NCBI RefSeq assembly: GCF_002236115.1
Contig: NZ_NIWT01000002.1
Coordinates: 434,001-498,000, forward strand
Length of the DNA: 64,000 bases
From: Pseudomonas jessenii
GTDB lineage: Bacteria; Pseudomonadota; Gammaproteobacteria; Pseudomonadales; Pseudomonadaceae
Direction: 5' to 3'
Position numbers and translations under genes: made by a program. Position 1 is the stretch's first letter; each line of letters opens with the position of its first letter. Shown in pieces: positions 57,022 through 64,000 of this stretch. Below the pieces are notes generated by a model, which saw only the letters and a program-made list of their open reading frames with translations, ran no database searches and was not told the DNA's origin.

Positions 57022-58950
57022 TCATTGATCGTCGAAATACCGCTCATGCCAATCCACGATTGGCTGCGGCGAGTTGAGCTTCTCGCCATAGATCACCGAA
57101 TACGACAGCACGTTTTGCACGTACTGGCGGGTTTCGTCGAACGGAATGCTTTCCACCCACACGTCGAAACTCAGGTGGTCCGCACCGCGCAGCCATTGGC
57201 GCACTCGGCCCGGGCCGGCGTTGTAGGCGGCGGAGGCGAGGACGCGGTTGCCGTTGAACTGGCTGTGCACCTGGCTCAGGTATGCGGCGCCGAGCTGGAT
57301 GTTCTTGTCCGGGTTGAACAGTTGCTGTGGCGAGCTATAGGGAATGCTGAACTTGCGTGCGGTTTCCTTGGCGGTGGCGGGCATCAGTTGCATCAGGCCC
57401 GAGGCGCCGACCCCGGAGCGGGCATCTTCCATGAAGGCGCTTTCCTGGCGAGTGATGGCAAACGCCCAGCTCGGATGCAGGCCGCGATTCTTCGCTTCAC
57501 GCACCAGCGTGTTGCGGTGGGCCATCGGGAAACGGATATCCAGATCGTCCCAGTACTGCGCCTGGCTGATGGTGCGAATGGCCGGGAAGTACCATTTCAG
57601 GTCGTAGGCCAGTTTGGCCTGGGCGACCATTTCGTCGCGGCTGAAGTGACGGCTGACGTGGTACCACTCGCGGCGCCCGTCGACGATTTGCCCGCGAGCG
57701 TGGAACTCCAGGGCGCGACGTATGCCGGGGGTGTTGCGCACTTTGTTGATCAGCGCCTGGCTCATCACCAGCGGCTTGTTATTCAGCGAATAGGGTGACT
57801 GCGAGCGATCCGCCGCGAGGAACCCATAAAAGTCGCGCTCACGAGCCACGCTTCGATACAGGGTCTGGGCTTCCGGGTTCTGCGGTTGCGCCAGCTCCAG
57901 GGTGCGGGCCTGCCAGTAACGCCAGCGGTTGGTGGTGGCCAGGTCCTGGGGCAGGCGGCGGGTCAACTGATAGGCATCGTCCCAGCGCGCCAGGCGCAGG
58001 AGCAGGCGCAAGCGCCATTCGGAAACCGTGTTGTCGCGCAGTTCCGGATCGTATTTGGTCATGACGTCCAGGGCTCGACTGTCGAAACGTTTGGCGAGGG
58101 TCAGCCCGATTTCCCGGGCGATCGCCACTTTTTCATCCCGGGAGAAATGCATGCTGCTGGCGTAACCGTCGAGCAGATTCATGGCCCTGTCCGGGTCCTG
58201 ACGAGCCAGGCGGCGCAGGCCGAGGCTGACCACATCGGACATGGCTTCATCGGCCGGGGTAAAGCGTGACGGCTGGTTGAGCAGTTCCGGTTTCTGCGCC
58301 ACGTCCACCAGCAAGCGGCCGCGAGGGGCGAGGGTGGTCATGCCGTTGATCAGGCTGTTGGCCAGGGGATAGTTGCGCGCCTGGGCGGCGAGTTTGGCGC
58401 GTTCCCAACGTTTTTGCTCGGTCAACTGGCCATCGGCGGCCCACATGCCGAACAGGGCATCGCAGGCTTCGGGCTGGGATTTACCGGTCAGCCAGAGCTT
58501 TTCAGTGTTGGCGTAACCTTCGGCTTTGAGGTTGTGGCTGATCTGGTACTGCGCATTCAGGCAGTCCAGTTCGGTGAAGTTCATTTTCGGGTCGTAGTAC
58601 TTGACGAAGGTCGCCCAGTCGCCCCGTTCCGCCAGCCAGCGCAACCAACGCAACTTCATCCAGTTGGCCTGGGGCAGGTCGCCGTGTTCGGCGAGGAATT
58701 TCTCGATTTCGGCGTTGCTCGCGGTTTTCAGGCGCGCGGTCAGTTCGTCGTACGCCAGGTAGGGTTCCAGCGGATAATCGGCGAGGGCCTGGCTGTAACG
58801 GAAATACGGTCCGCTATCGCCCTTGGCCAGGGCGCGCTTGGCTTCATCGTAATACTGGCGTTGGGTGGACAGGTCCACCGCCTGGGCGGATTGAACGGCA
58901 GCTGCAGACAGTAAAAAAGCAGATAAAAGATTGAAAAGGCGACTGCGCAT
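57022..58950 (-). CDS. slt: Soluble lytic murein transglycosylase
   Basis: A periplasmic enzyme of 642 residues that cuts glycan strands, leaving anhydro-muramic ends. A signal peptide (about residues 1-25, LFNLLSAFLLSAAAVQSAQA) is followed by a long helical superhelix and the C-terminal SLT domain with catalytic Glu in AITRQESAFM (about residue 490), GLMQLMPATAKETA and ASAAYNAGPGRVRQWL. ATG 58950 (MRSRLFNLLS) is set by the signal peptide. Large size and domain order match E. coli Slt70. It is divergent from the ABC-F gene. Confidence 0.94.
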   Translation of the reverse strand: MRSRLFNLLSAFLLSAAAVQSAQAVDLSTQRQYYDEAKRALAKGDSGPYFRYSQALADYPLEPYLAYDELTARLKTASNAEIEKFLAEHGDLPQANWMKLRWLRWLAERGDWATFVKYYDPKMNFTELDCLNAQYQISHNLKAEGYANTEKLWLTGKSQPEACDALFGMWAADGQLTEQKRWERAKLAAQARNYPLANSLINGMTTLAPRGRLLVDVAQKPELLNQPSRFTPADEAMSDVVSLGLRRLARQDPDRAMNLLDGYASSMHFSRDEKVAIAREIGLTLAKRFDSRALDVMTKYDPELRDNTVSEWRLRLLLRLARWDDAYQLTRRLPQDLATTNRWRYWQARTLELAQPQNPEAQTLYRSVARERDFYGFLAADRSQSPYSLNNKPLVMSQALINKVRNTPGIRRALEFHARGQIVDGRREWYHVSRHFSRDEMVAQAKLAYDLKWYFPAIRTISQAQYWDDLDIRFPMAHRNTLVREAKNRGLHPSWAFAITRQESAFMEDARSGVGASGLMQLMPATAKETARKFSIPYSSPQQLFNPDKNIQLGAAYLSQVHSQFNGNRVLASAAYNAGPGRVRQWLRGADHLSFDVWVESIPFDETRQYVQNVLSYSVIYGEKLNSPQPIVDWHERYFDDQ

Positions 58951-59165
58951 GAGACGTCCGGGCAGAGAAAAATCATGACAAGCGCGGGCCAGGCCCGCGC
59001 TGAATTGTCTGTAGCTTAGCCTTTTGCCAGCAGCCGGTGAAAGCTTTGCGGGTCTTCCCGCATCAGTTCGCAACATTTGTCATGCAGAGTGCTACGAGAG
59101 TGAAATTGCCGGCCTTCTGAAGCCTCAAGTCAGGTAGAATGCGCGCCCGGTTTTTGGAGAAGCTC

Positions 59166-61085
59166 ATGACCCTGCTCAAATTCAGCGATGTGTCCCTTGC
59201 TTTCGGCGCTATGCCGTTGTTGGACAAGGTGTCCTGGCAGATCGCCCGTGGTGAGCGGGTGTGCATCATCGGCCGCAACGGCACTGGCAAGTCCAGCATG
59301 ATGAAGCTCGTCAAGGGCGACCAGAAGCCCGATGACGGCTCCGTTTGGCGCGCACCCGGGCTCAAGATCGGCGAATTGCCGCAAGAATTGCCGGTGGCCG
59401 ACGAGCGGACAGTGTTCGACGTGGTGGCCGAAGGCCTGGACGGCGTTGGCGCCTTGCTCGCCGAATATCACCACCTGAGCCAGAACATCGTCACTGACGC
59501 CGATCTGGACAAGCTGATGCACGTCCAGCACGACCTCGAAGCCCGCGATGGCTGGCGCTTGCAGACCCTCGTCGACAGCACCCTGAGCCGCCTGCAACTG
59601 CCGGCCGACAAGACCCTCGCCGAGTTGTCCGGCGGCTGGCGTCGTCGCGTCCTGCTGGCCCAGGCCCTGGTGTCCGAGCCGGACCTGCTGCTGCTCGACG
59701 AACCGACCAACCACCTGGACATCGGTGCCATCGCCTGGCTTGAAGAAGCGCTGAAGGATTTCCAGGGCGCCGTGCTGTTCATCACGCACGACCGTTCTTT
59801 CCTGCAGAACCTGGCAACCCGCATCCTCGAACTGGATCGCGGCGGCCTGATCGACTGGAACGGCGACTACGCCAGTTTCCTCGTGCACAAGGAAGCCGCA
59901 CTGGCGGCCGAGGAGACCGCCAACGCGCTGTTCGACAAGCGCCTGGCCCAGGAAGAAGTGTGGATTCGCCAGGGCATCAAGGCCCGTCGCACCCGTAACG
60001 AAGGTCGCGTACGTGCGCTCAAAGCCTTGCGCGTCGAGCGCAGCGAGCGTCGTGAGCGTACCGGCAAGGCCAATATCCAGCTGGAAACCGCCGACAAGTC
60101 CGGCAAGCAGGTAATGGTCCTCGATAACGTGAGTTTCGCTCACCCGGACGGTCCGTTCCTGATCAAGGACTTCTCCATGGTGCTGCAGCGCGGCGACCGT
60201 ATCGGTCTGCTCGGCGCCAACGGTACCGGCAAGACCACCCTGCTGAAGCTGATGCTCAGCGGCTTGCAGCCGACCAGCGGCAAAGTGGAAGAGGGCACCC
60301 GGATCGATGTCGCCTACTTCGACCAGTTGCGCCATCAGCTGGATCTGGAAAAAACCGTGATCGACAACGTGGCCGAAGGTCGCGACTTCATCGATATCGA
60401 CGGCCAGAGCCGCCACGTGCTGAGCTACCTCGGCGACTTCCTGTTCAGCCCGCAGCGTGCCCGCACGCCAGTCAAGGCGCTGTCGGGTGGTGAGCGTGCC
60501 CGTCTGTTGCTGGCCAAGCTGTTCAGCAAGCCGGCGAACCTGCTGGTACTCGACGAACCGACCAACGACCTCGACGTCGAAACCCTCGAACTGCTGGAAG
60601 AGGTCTTGCTGACCTTCAACGGCACCGTACTGATGGTCAGCCACGACCGGGCATTCCTCGACAACGTGGTCACCAGTACCCTGGTCTTCGAAGGTGAAGG
60701 CAAGGTTCGCGAGTACGTCGGTGGTTACCAGGACTGGCTGCGCCAGGGCGGCTCGCCGCGTCTGCTGGGTGTGACCGAGAGCAAGTCCGGCAAGGCCGAC
60801 CTGAACTCCGCAGTGGTGAAGGCCGAGCCTGCGCCGGTTGCTGCAGCTGTCGAAGCGCCAGTGGCGAAGAAAAAGCTCAGCTACAAATTACAGCGCGAAC
60901 TGGAAGCGTTGCCGGGGCAGATCGAGGCCATGGAGCAGCAGATTGCCGCCGTTGAAGCACAGATGGCGGATGCCGGCTTCTATCAGCGTCCGGCGGCCGA
61001 AACGGCTGCGGTGATTGCTCAATTGGAGCAGTTGCAGGCTGAACTCGACATCATGGTCGAGCGTTGGGCCGAGCTGGATGCCTGA
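59166..61085 (+). CDS. ABC-F family ATPase (Uup/YheS-like)
   Basis: A cytoplasmic protein of 639 residues with two ATPase domains and no membrane segments, as in ribosome-binding ABC-F factors. Walker A motifs are GRNGTGKSS (about 37) and GANGTGKTT (about 350); signatures are LSGGWRRRVLLAQALV and LSGGERARLLLAKLF; DEPTNHLD and DEPTNDLD follow them. The linker between domains is basic (RTRNEGRVRALKALR), and the C-terminus is a coiled coil (from about 570). Layout and linker resemble E. coli Uup and YheS; which of the two is unclear. Its own terminator follows. Confidence 0.9.
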   Translation: MTLLKFSDVSLAFGAMPLLDKVSWQIARGERVCIIGRNGTGKSSMMKLVKGDQKPDDGSVWRAPGLKIGELPQELPVADERTVFDVVAEGLDGVGALLAEYHHLSQNIVTDADLDKLMHVQHDLEARDGWRLQTLVDSTLSRLQLPADKTLAELSGGWRRRVLLAQALVSEPDLLLLDEPTNHLDIGAIAWLEEALKDFQGAVLFITHDRSFLQNLATRILELDRGGLIDWNGDYASFLVHKEAALAAEETANALFDKRLAQEEVWIRQGIKARRTRNEGRVRALKALRVERSERRERTGKANIQLETADKSGKQVMVLDNVSFAHPDGPFLIKDFSMVLQRGDRIGLLGANGTGKTTLLKLMLSGLQPTSGKVEEGTRIDVAYFDQLRHQLDLEKTVIDNVAEGRDFIDIDGQSRHVLSYLGDFLFSPQRARTPVKALSGGERARLLLAKLFSKPANLLVLDEPTNDLDVETLELLEEVLLTFNGTVLMVSHDRAFLDNVVTSTLVFEGEGKVREYVGGYQDWLRQGGSPRLLGVTESKSGKADLNSAVVKAEPAPVAAAVEAPVAKKKLSYKLQRELEALPGQIEAMEQQIAAVEAQMADAGFYQRPAAETAAVIAQLEQLQAELDIMVERWAELDA

Positions 61086-61098
61086 TTGACCCGGTAAC

Positions 61099-61138
61099 AA
61101 AAAAAGCCCGGCGTTCAGTGATGAACGCCGGGCTTTTC
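61099..61138. terminator. Terminator of the ABC-F gene
   Basis: AGCCCGGCGTTCA-GTGA-TGAACGCCGGGCT is a 13-pair stem flanked by an A run and TTTT. Confidence 0.92.
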
Positions 61139-61157
61139 ATATGAAATGCAATCCCCC

Positions 61158-61259
61158 TGTAGGAGCGAGCTTGCTCGCGATGGTCGTCAACGATGACGCG
61201 GGGAGCCTGACACCCCGTGGCGCTCTCAGGTTCATCGCGAGCAGGCTCGCTCCTACAGG
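61158..61259. repeat. REPIN (GTAGG class) between ABC-F and usp genes
   Basis: Arms TGTAGGAGCGAGCTTGCTCG and CGAGCAGGCTCGCTCCTACA with the consensus loop (GGTCGTCAACGATGACGCGG...). A good type copy of the class. Confidence 0.92.
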
Positions 61260-61268
61260 GGCGTGTTG

Positions 61269-61709
61269 TCAGCTTTTGTTTTGCAGACGCACCGCCAGCA
61301 CATCACAAGGCGCGCCATGCAGCACGTCATTGGCGGTGGAGCCCAGCAACAGTGCCAGACCATGCCGGCCATGGCTGCCCACCACGATCAGGTCGCAGGT
61401 TTGCTCCTTGGCCAGGTGGTGGATCTCCTGGCGTGGCTGTCCGTAGGTCAGGTGGCTGTATTCCCTGGAGAGCTCCGGGTATTTCAGGATCAAGCGGTCA
61501 AGGCGCTCCTTGGCCTGATCGAACTGCTGCTGTTGCAGTTGTGACAGGTCCATCGGCACGTCGCCGCCGAAGGCCATCGCCATCGGCTCGACAATGTGCA
61601 CCAGCGACAATTTCGCACCGTTGCTCACCGACAGTTCGCGAGCGCGGTGAATCACAGGGTCGCACTCTTCGGTCAGATCTACAGCGACCAGAATGTGGTT
61701 GTAGGGCAT
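61269..61709 (-). CDS. Universal stress protein (UspA family)
   Basis: A 146-residue cytoplasmic protein of the Usp fold. It starts MPYNHILVAVDLTEECDPVI, and the C-terminal half has the nucleotide-binding loop VGSHGRHGLALLLGSTANDV (GX2GX9GS-like), so ATP binding is likely. Such proteins help survival under stress. ATG 61709 has AGGAGG within the nine bases upstream, an unusually strong ribosome site. It is divergent from the small membrane protein gene at 61814. Confidence 0.92.
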   Translation of the reverse strand: MPYNHILVAVDLTEECDPVIHRARELSVSNGAKLSLVHIVEPMAMAFGGDVPMDLSQLQQQQFDQAKERLDRLILKYPELSREYSHLTYGQPRQEIHHLAKEQTCDLIVVGSHGRHGLALLLGSTANDVLHGAPCDVLAVRLQNKS

Positions 61710-61813
61710 GAGGTGCTCCTCCTGGGGGATGCAATATTGGTAAGTATGGCTGGTTTCAAGCGCATTGGTTCCAAAGTGACACAATGGGCTCATTCAAATT
61801 CGGGAGTACAGAT

Positions 61814-62251
61814 ATGACGGTCTGGATAGTGGTGTCAATCCTGCTGGTGGTGCTGAGTCCGCTGGCATGGTTGCGGCCGTCGCGAGTTCAGAGCGGGCGC
61901 ATCGCCTTGCGGATGGAGGCTCGGCGCATCGGGCTGGCCATGCAATTGGCGCCTCAGGAGTGGCCGCACTGGCTCAGCCAGGAGCCGCCGAGCCCCTGCG
62001 CCCAGTACCATCGTCCTCGCCGTGGCAATCAGCCGGCGTGCTGGAGTTACTGGCAAAAATCACCGGGTGTCTGGGTCAATCAATGGCAGGAAATCTGTGA
62101 AGACAGGGCACTGCTCGATCATTTCGAAAAATTGCCGGCCAACGTCTACAAAGTCGAGGCGGACAAGCAAATGATCACGTTGTACTGGGGCGAGAAGGGC
62201 GAGGCCGAGGTGTTGCAGCAGATCGACGCCACCCTCAAAGCCCTCGCCTGA
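61814..62251 (+). CDS. Conserved hypothetical protein with one N-terminal membrane segment
   Basis: A 145-residue protein of unknown function. Residues 2-20 (TVWIVVSILLVVLSPLAWL) form a membrane anchor or uncleaved signal; the rest is soluble, with Trp- and Arg-rich stretches (QEWPHWLSQ; WSYWQKSPGVWVNQWQE). I do not recognise a domain. ATG 61814 has GGGAG nine bases upstream. It sits between usp and fadB, where I recall P. aeruginosa also has a short hypothetical gene. Confidence 0.7.
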   Translation: MTVWIVVSILLVVLSPLAWLRPSRVQSGRIALRMEARRIGLAMQLAPQEWPHWLSQEPPSPCAQYHRPRRGNQPACWSYWQKSPGVWVNQWQEICEDRALLDHFEKLPANVYKVEADKQMITLYWGEKGEAEVLQQIDATLKALA

Positions 62252-62263
62252 AACCCGATCCCC

Positions 62264-62364
62264 TGTAGGAGCGAGCCTGCTCGCGATGAACCTGAGAGCG
62301 CCGCGGGGTGCCAGGCTTCCCGCGTCATCGTTGACGTCCATCGCGAGCGAGCTCGCTCCTACAG
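62264..62364. repeat. REPIN (GTAGG class) after the hypothetical gene
   Basis: Arms TGTAGGAGCGAGCCTGCTCG and CGAGCGAGCTCGCTCCTACA with the class loop, 12 bases after the stop at 62251. Confidence 0.9.
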
Positions 62365-62381
62365 GTGTTTTTCGCAGGCAA

Positions 62382-62409
62382 TAAAAAGCCCGACATTCAT
62401 CATCGGGCT
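62382..62409 (-). terminator. Minus-strand terminator with no upstream CDS
   Basis: On the minus strand AGCCCGA-TGATGAATG-TCGGGCT is followed by TTTTTATTG. No credible coding sequence on the minus strand precedes it. Confidence 0.75.
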
Positions 62410-62552
62410 GGAGTTGGCCAGGCAGGCCGGTAAAAACGGTGTTGGCTGATCTTACGCTGGGCATTCGCCAAAAGCGTTCAAAATTTTCCCCTGGGTTCCG
62501 CCAGCGTAGCTTGTTAAACACGGGCTGCAGCGAATTAGGGCGAACTTTCTAA
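62382..62552 (-). ncRNA. Candidate small RNA upstream of fadB
   Basis: The orphan terminator at 62382-62409 suggests a short minus-strand transcript. A possible promoter lies at 62585-62559 (TTGAGC, 15-base spacer, TAGAAT), giving an RNA of about 170 bases with a start near 62552. Before the terminator the RNA contains CCGGCCTGCCTGGCC and an A/U-rich GGGGAAAATTTTGAACGC stretch, the sort of mix seen in Hfq-binding RNAs. The 5' end is uncertain. The rest of the 619-base gap between the hypothetical gene and fadB holds a REPIN and the fadB leader. Confidence 0.35.
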
Positions 62553-62870
62553 CAATTGATTCTATGAATGACCTTGCATGCTCAAGCGTGTTTAAGGTCT
62601 TCGCAGTACGGATATGACCGGAAAGTCGCGTTTCAACCCGTGTTTCGGGCGATTGACAATTGTCGGGAATTCCGTGAAGGTGACGTACCCAAATCAAACG
62701 GGCGTATGAATTGAGCGTTTGTATTTCAGACCGCTCCTACAGAATCCCGACTATCGCGTTGGCGGGTGTGCCGGGGGAATGGGCGTAGCATTGACGATCA
62801 ACGTCCCTGCCAAGCCGTTCGCCTGCGTCCGACGTGTACTGTTCAGCTTCCATATCGTGGAGATCAGTTG

Positions 62871-64000
62871 ATGATTTACGAAGGTAAAGCCATCACGGTT
62901 AAGGCTCTTGAAAGTGGCATCGTCGAACTGAAGTTCGACCTCAAGGGTGAGTCCGTCAACAAGTTCAACCGTCTAACCCTGAACGAACTGCGTCAGGCCG
63001 TAGACACCATCAAGGCAGATGCTTCGATCAAGGGCGTGATCGTCAGCAGTGGCAAGGACGTGTTCATCGTCGGCGCCGACATCACCGAATTTGTCGACAA
63101 CTTCAAGCTGCCGGATGCAGAACTTGTTGCTGGCAACCTCGAAGCCAACAAGATTTTCAGCGATTTCGAAGACCTCAACGTCCCGACCGTCGCCGCGATC
63201 AATGGCATCGCGTTGGGTGGCGGTCTGGAAATGTGCCTGGCGGCGGACTACCGCGTCATGTCCACCAAGGCCAAGATCGGTCTGCCGGAAGTCAAGCTGG
63301 GCATCTACCCGGGCTTCGGCGGTACTGTGCGCCTGCCGCGCCTGATCGGTGCCGACAACGCCATCGAATGGATCGCCGCCGGCAAGGAAAACCGTCCTGA
63401 AGACGCGCTGAAAGTCGGCGCCGTCGACGCCGTGGTTGCTCCTGAGCAACTGCAGGATGCCGCGCTGGAACTGATCAAGCGCGCCATCTCCGGCGAGTTC
63501 GACTACAAGGCCAAGCGCCAGCCGAAGCTGGAAAAGCTGAAGCTGAACGCCATCGAACAAATGATGGCTTTCGAAACCGCCAAGGGTTTCGTGGCCGGCC
63601 AGGCTGGTCCGAATTACCCGGCGCCGGTTGAAGCGATCAAGACCATCCAGAAAGCCGCGAACTTCGGTCGCGACAAGGCGCTGGAAATTGAAGCTGCAGG
63701 TTTCGTCAAACTGGCCAAGACCTCTGCTGCGCAGAGCCTGATCGGCTTGTTCCTGAACGATCAGGAACTGAAGAAAAAGGCCAAGGCCTACGACGAAATC
63801 GCCAAGGACGTGAAGCAGGCCGCCGTACTGGGCGCCGGCATCATGGGTGGCGGTATCGCCTATCAGTCGGCCTCCAAAGGCACGCCGATCCTGATGAAGG
63901 ACATCAACGAGCACGGTATCGAGCAGGGTCTGGCCGAAGCCGCCAAACTGCTGGTCGGCCGCGTTGATAAAGGTCGCATGACCGCCGCGAAAATGGCTGA
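62871..64000 (+). CDS. fadB: Fatty acid oxidation complex subunit alpha FadB (3' end outside window)
   Basis: FadB carries enoyl-CoA hydratase, isomerase and 3-hydroxyacyl-CoA dehydrogenase activities of beta-oxidation. The first 376 codons are present. The hydratase domain shows IVGADITEF, the oxyanion loop [20 protein letters not shown] (about residues 106-125) and the catalytic Glu region [20 protein letters not shown] (about 138-157); the NAD domain begins at about 315 with [22 protein letters not shown] 62871 has GTGGAG upstream. The gene runs off the window end without a stop; fadA normally follows. Confidence 0.96.
   Translation, partial: MIYEGKAITVKALESGIVELKFDLKGESVNKFNRLTLNELRQAVDTIKADASIKGVIVSSGKDVFIVGADITEFVDNFKLPDAELVAGNLEANKIFSDFEDLNVPTVAAINGIALGGGLEMCLAADYRVMSTKAKIGLPEVKLGIYPGFGGTVRLPRLIGADNAIEWIAAGKENRPEDALKVGAVDAVVAPEQLQDAALELIKRAISGEFDYKAKRQPKLEKLKLNAIEQMMAFETAKGFVAGQAGPNYPAPVEAIKTIQKAANFGRDKALEIEAAGFVKLAKTSAAQSLIGLFLNDQELKKKAKAYDEIAKDVKQAAVLGAGIMGGGIAYQSASKGTPILMKDINEHGIEQGLAEAAKLLVGRVDKGRMTAAKMA

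Noticed and set aside
62452..62697. 81-residue minus-strand ORF upstream of fadB
   Set aside because: No good ribosome site or hydrophobic or domain pattern; the terminator beyond it is better explained by a non-coding RNA.

Overview
This window is a stretch of chromosome from a fluorescent Pseudomonas of the P. fluorescens group. The evidence is high GC, about 20 copies of the Pseudomonas REP palindrome in the spaces between genes, and a gene order that I recall from P. aeruginosa (GntR-guaD-xdhCBA-GntR-smc-zipA-ligA ... ffs-dnaX-ybaB-recR ... apt-anr-hemN-ccoSIHG-cco1-cco2-aer-acnA-tusA). Nearly all of it is core chromosome. I see no prophage, insertion sequence, CRISPR array, tRNA or rRNA gene.

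Layout. 1-3.4 kb: dacB (PBP4), yggL and a BenE-type permease. 3.7-11.7 kb: purine catabolism, with an xdhA-xdhB-xdhC-guaD operon on the minus strand (xanthine dehydrogenase, its cofactor-insertion protein and guanine deaminase) flanked by two GntR/FCD regulators. 11.7-18.8 kb: smc, zipA and ligA for chromosome organisation, division and ligation. 19-27.2 kb: a zinc metallopeptidase, the 4.5S RNA gene ffs, a periplasmic solute-binding protein, dnaX, ybaB, a CurA-like reductase, recR and an acyl-CoA dehydrogenase. 27.3-30.2 kb: apt, anr and hemN. 30.3-43.6 kb: assembly genes for cbb3 oxidase (TauE-like, ccoS, ccoI, ccoH, ccoG), then two full ccoNOQP operons in tandem. 43.7-51.7 kb: an alpha/beta hydrolase, the aerotaxis receptor aer, a CPBP protease, acnA, rlmM and tusA. 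51.8-64 kb: a MATE pump, pdxB, a small PA1571-type protein, an ABC exporter, slt, an ABC-F ATPase, a universal stress protein, a small membrane protein and the 5' part of fadB.

How the genes work together. The 27-46 kb block is a low-oxygen module: the oxygen sensor Anr, anaerobic haem synthesis (HemN), two high-affinity cbb3 oxidases, their copper and haem assembly factors, and aerotaxis. Perfect or near-perfect Anr boxes lie upstream of hemN (30223-30236) and of the second cco operon (43717-43730). The second box lies inside the first codons of the divergent hydrolase gene. The first cco operon has only a degenerate site.

Least explained parts: (i) an AT-rich patch at about 35.9-36.6 kb between ccoP1 and ccoG with two small ORFs, one having its own promoter, ribosome site and terminator; (ii) twin TGAC-N6-GTCA palindromes over the xdhA promoter; (iii) a minus-strand terminator upstream of fadB with no gene in front of it, a candidate small RNA; (iv) two REPIN subfamilies, with two REPINs that form the 3' ends of coding sequences (BenE and the ABC exporter). 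No clearly new multi-gene system is visible. All coordinates come from reading the sequence by eye, without searches.
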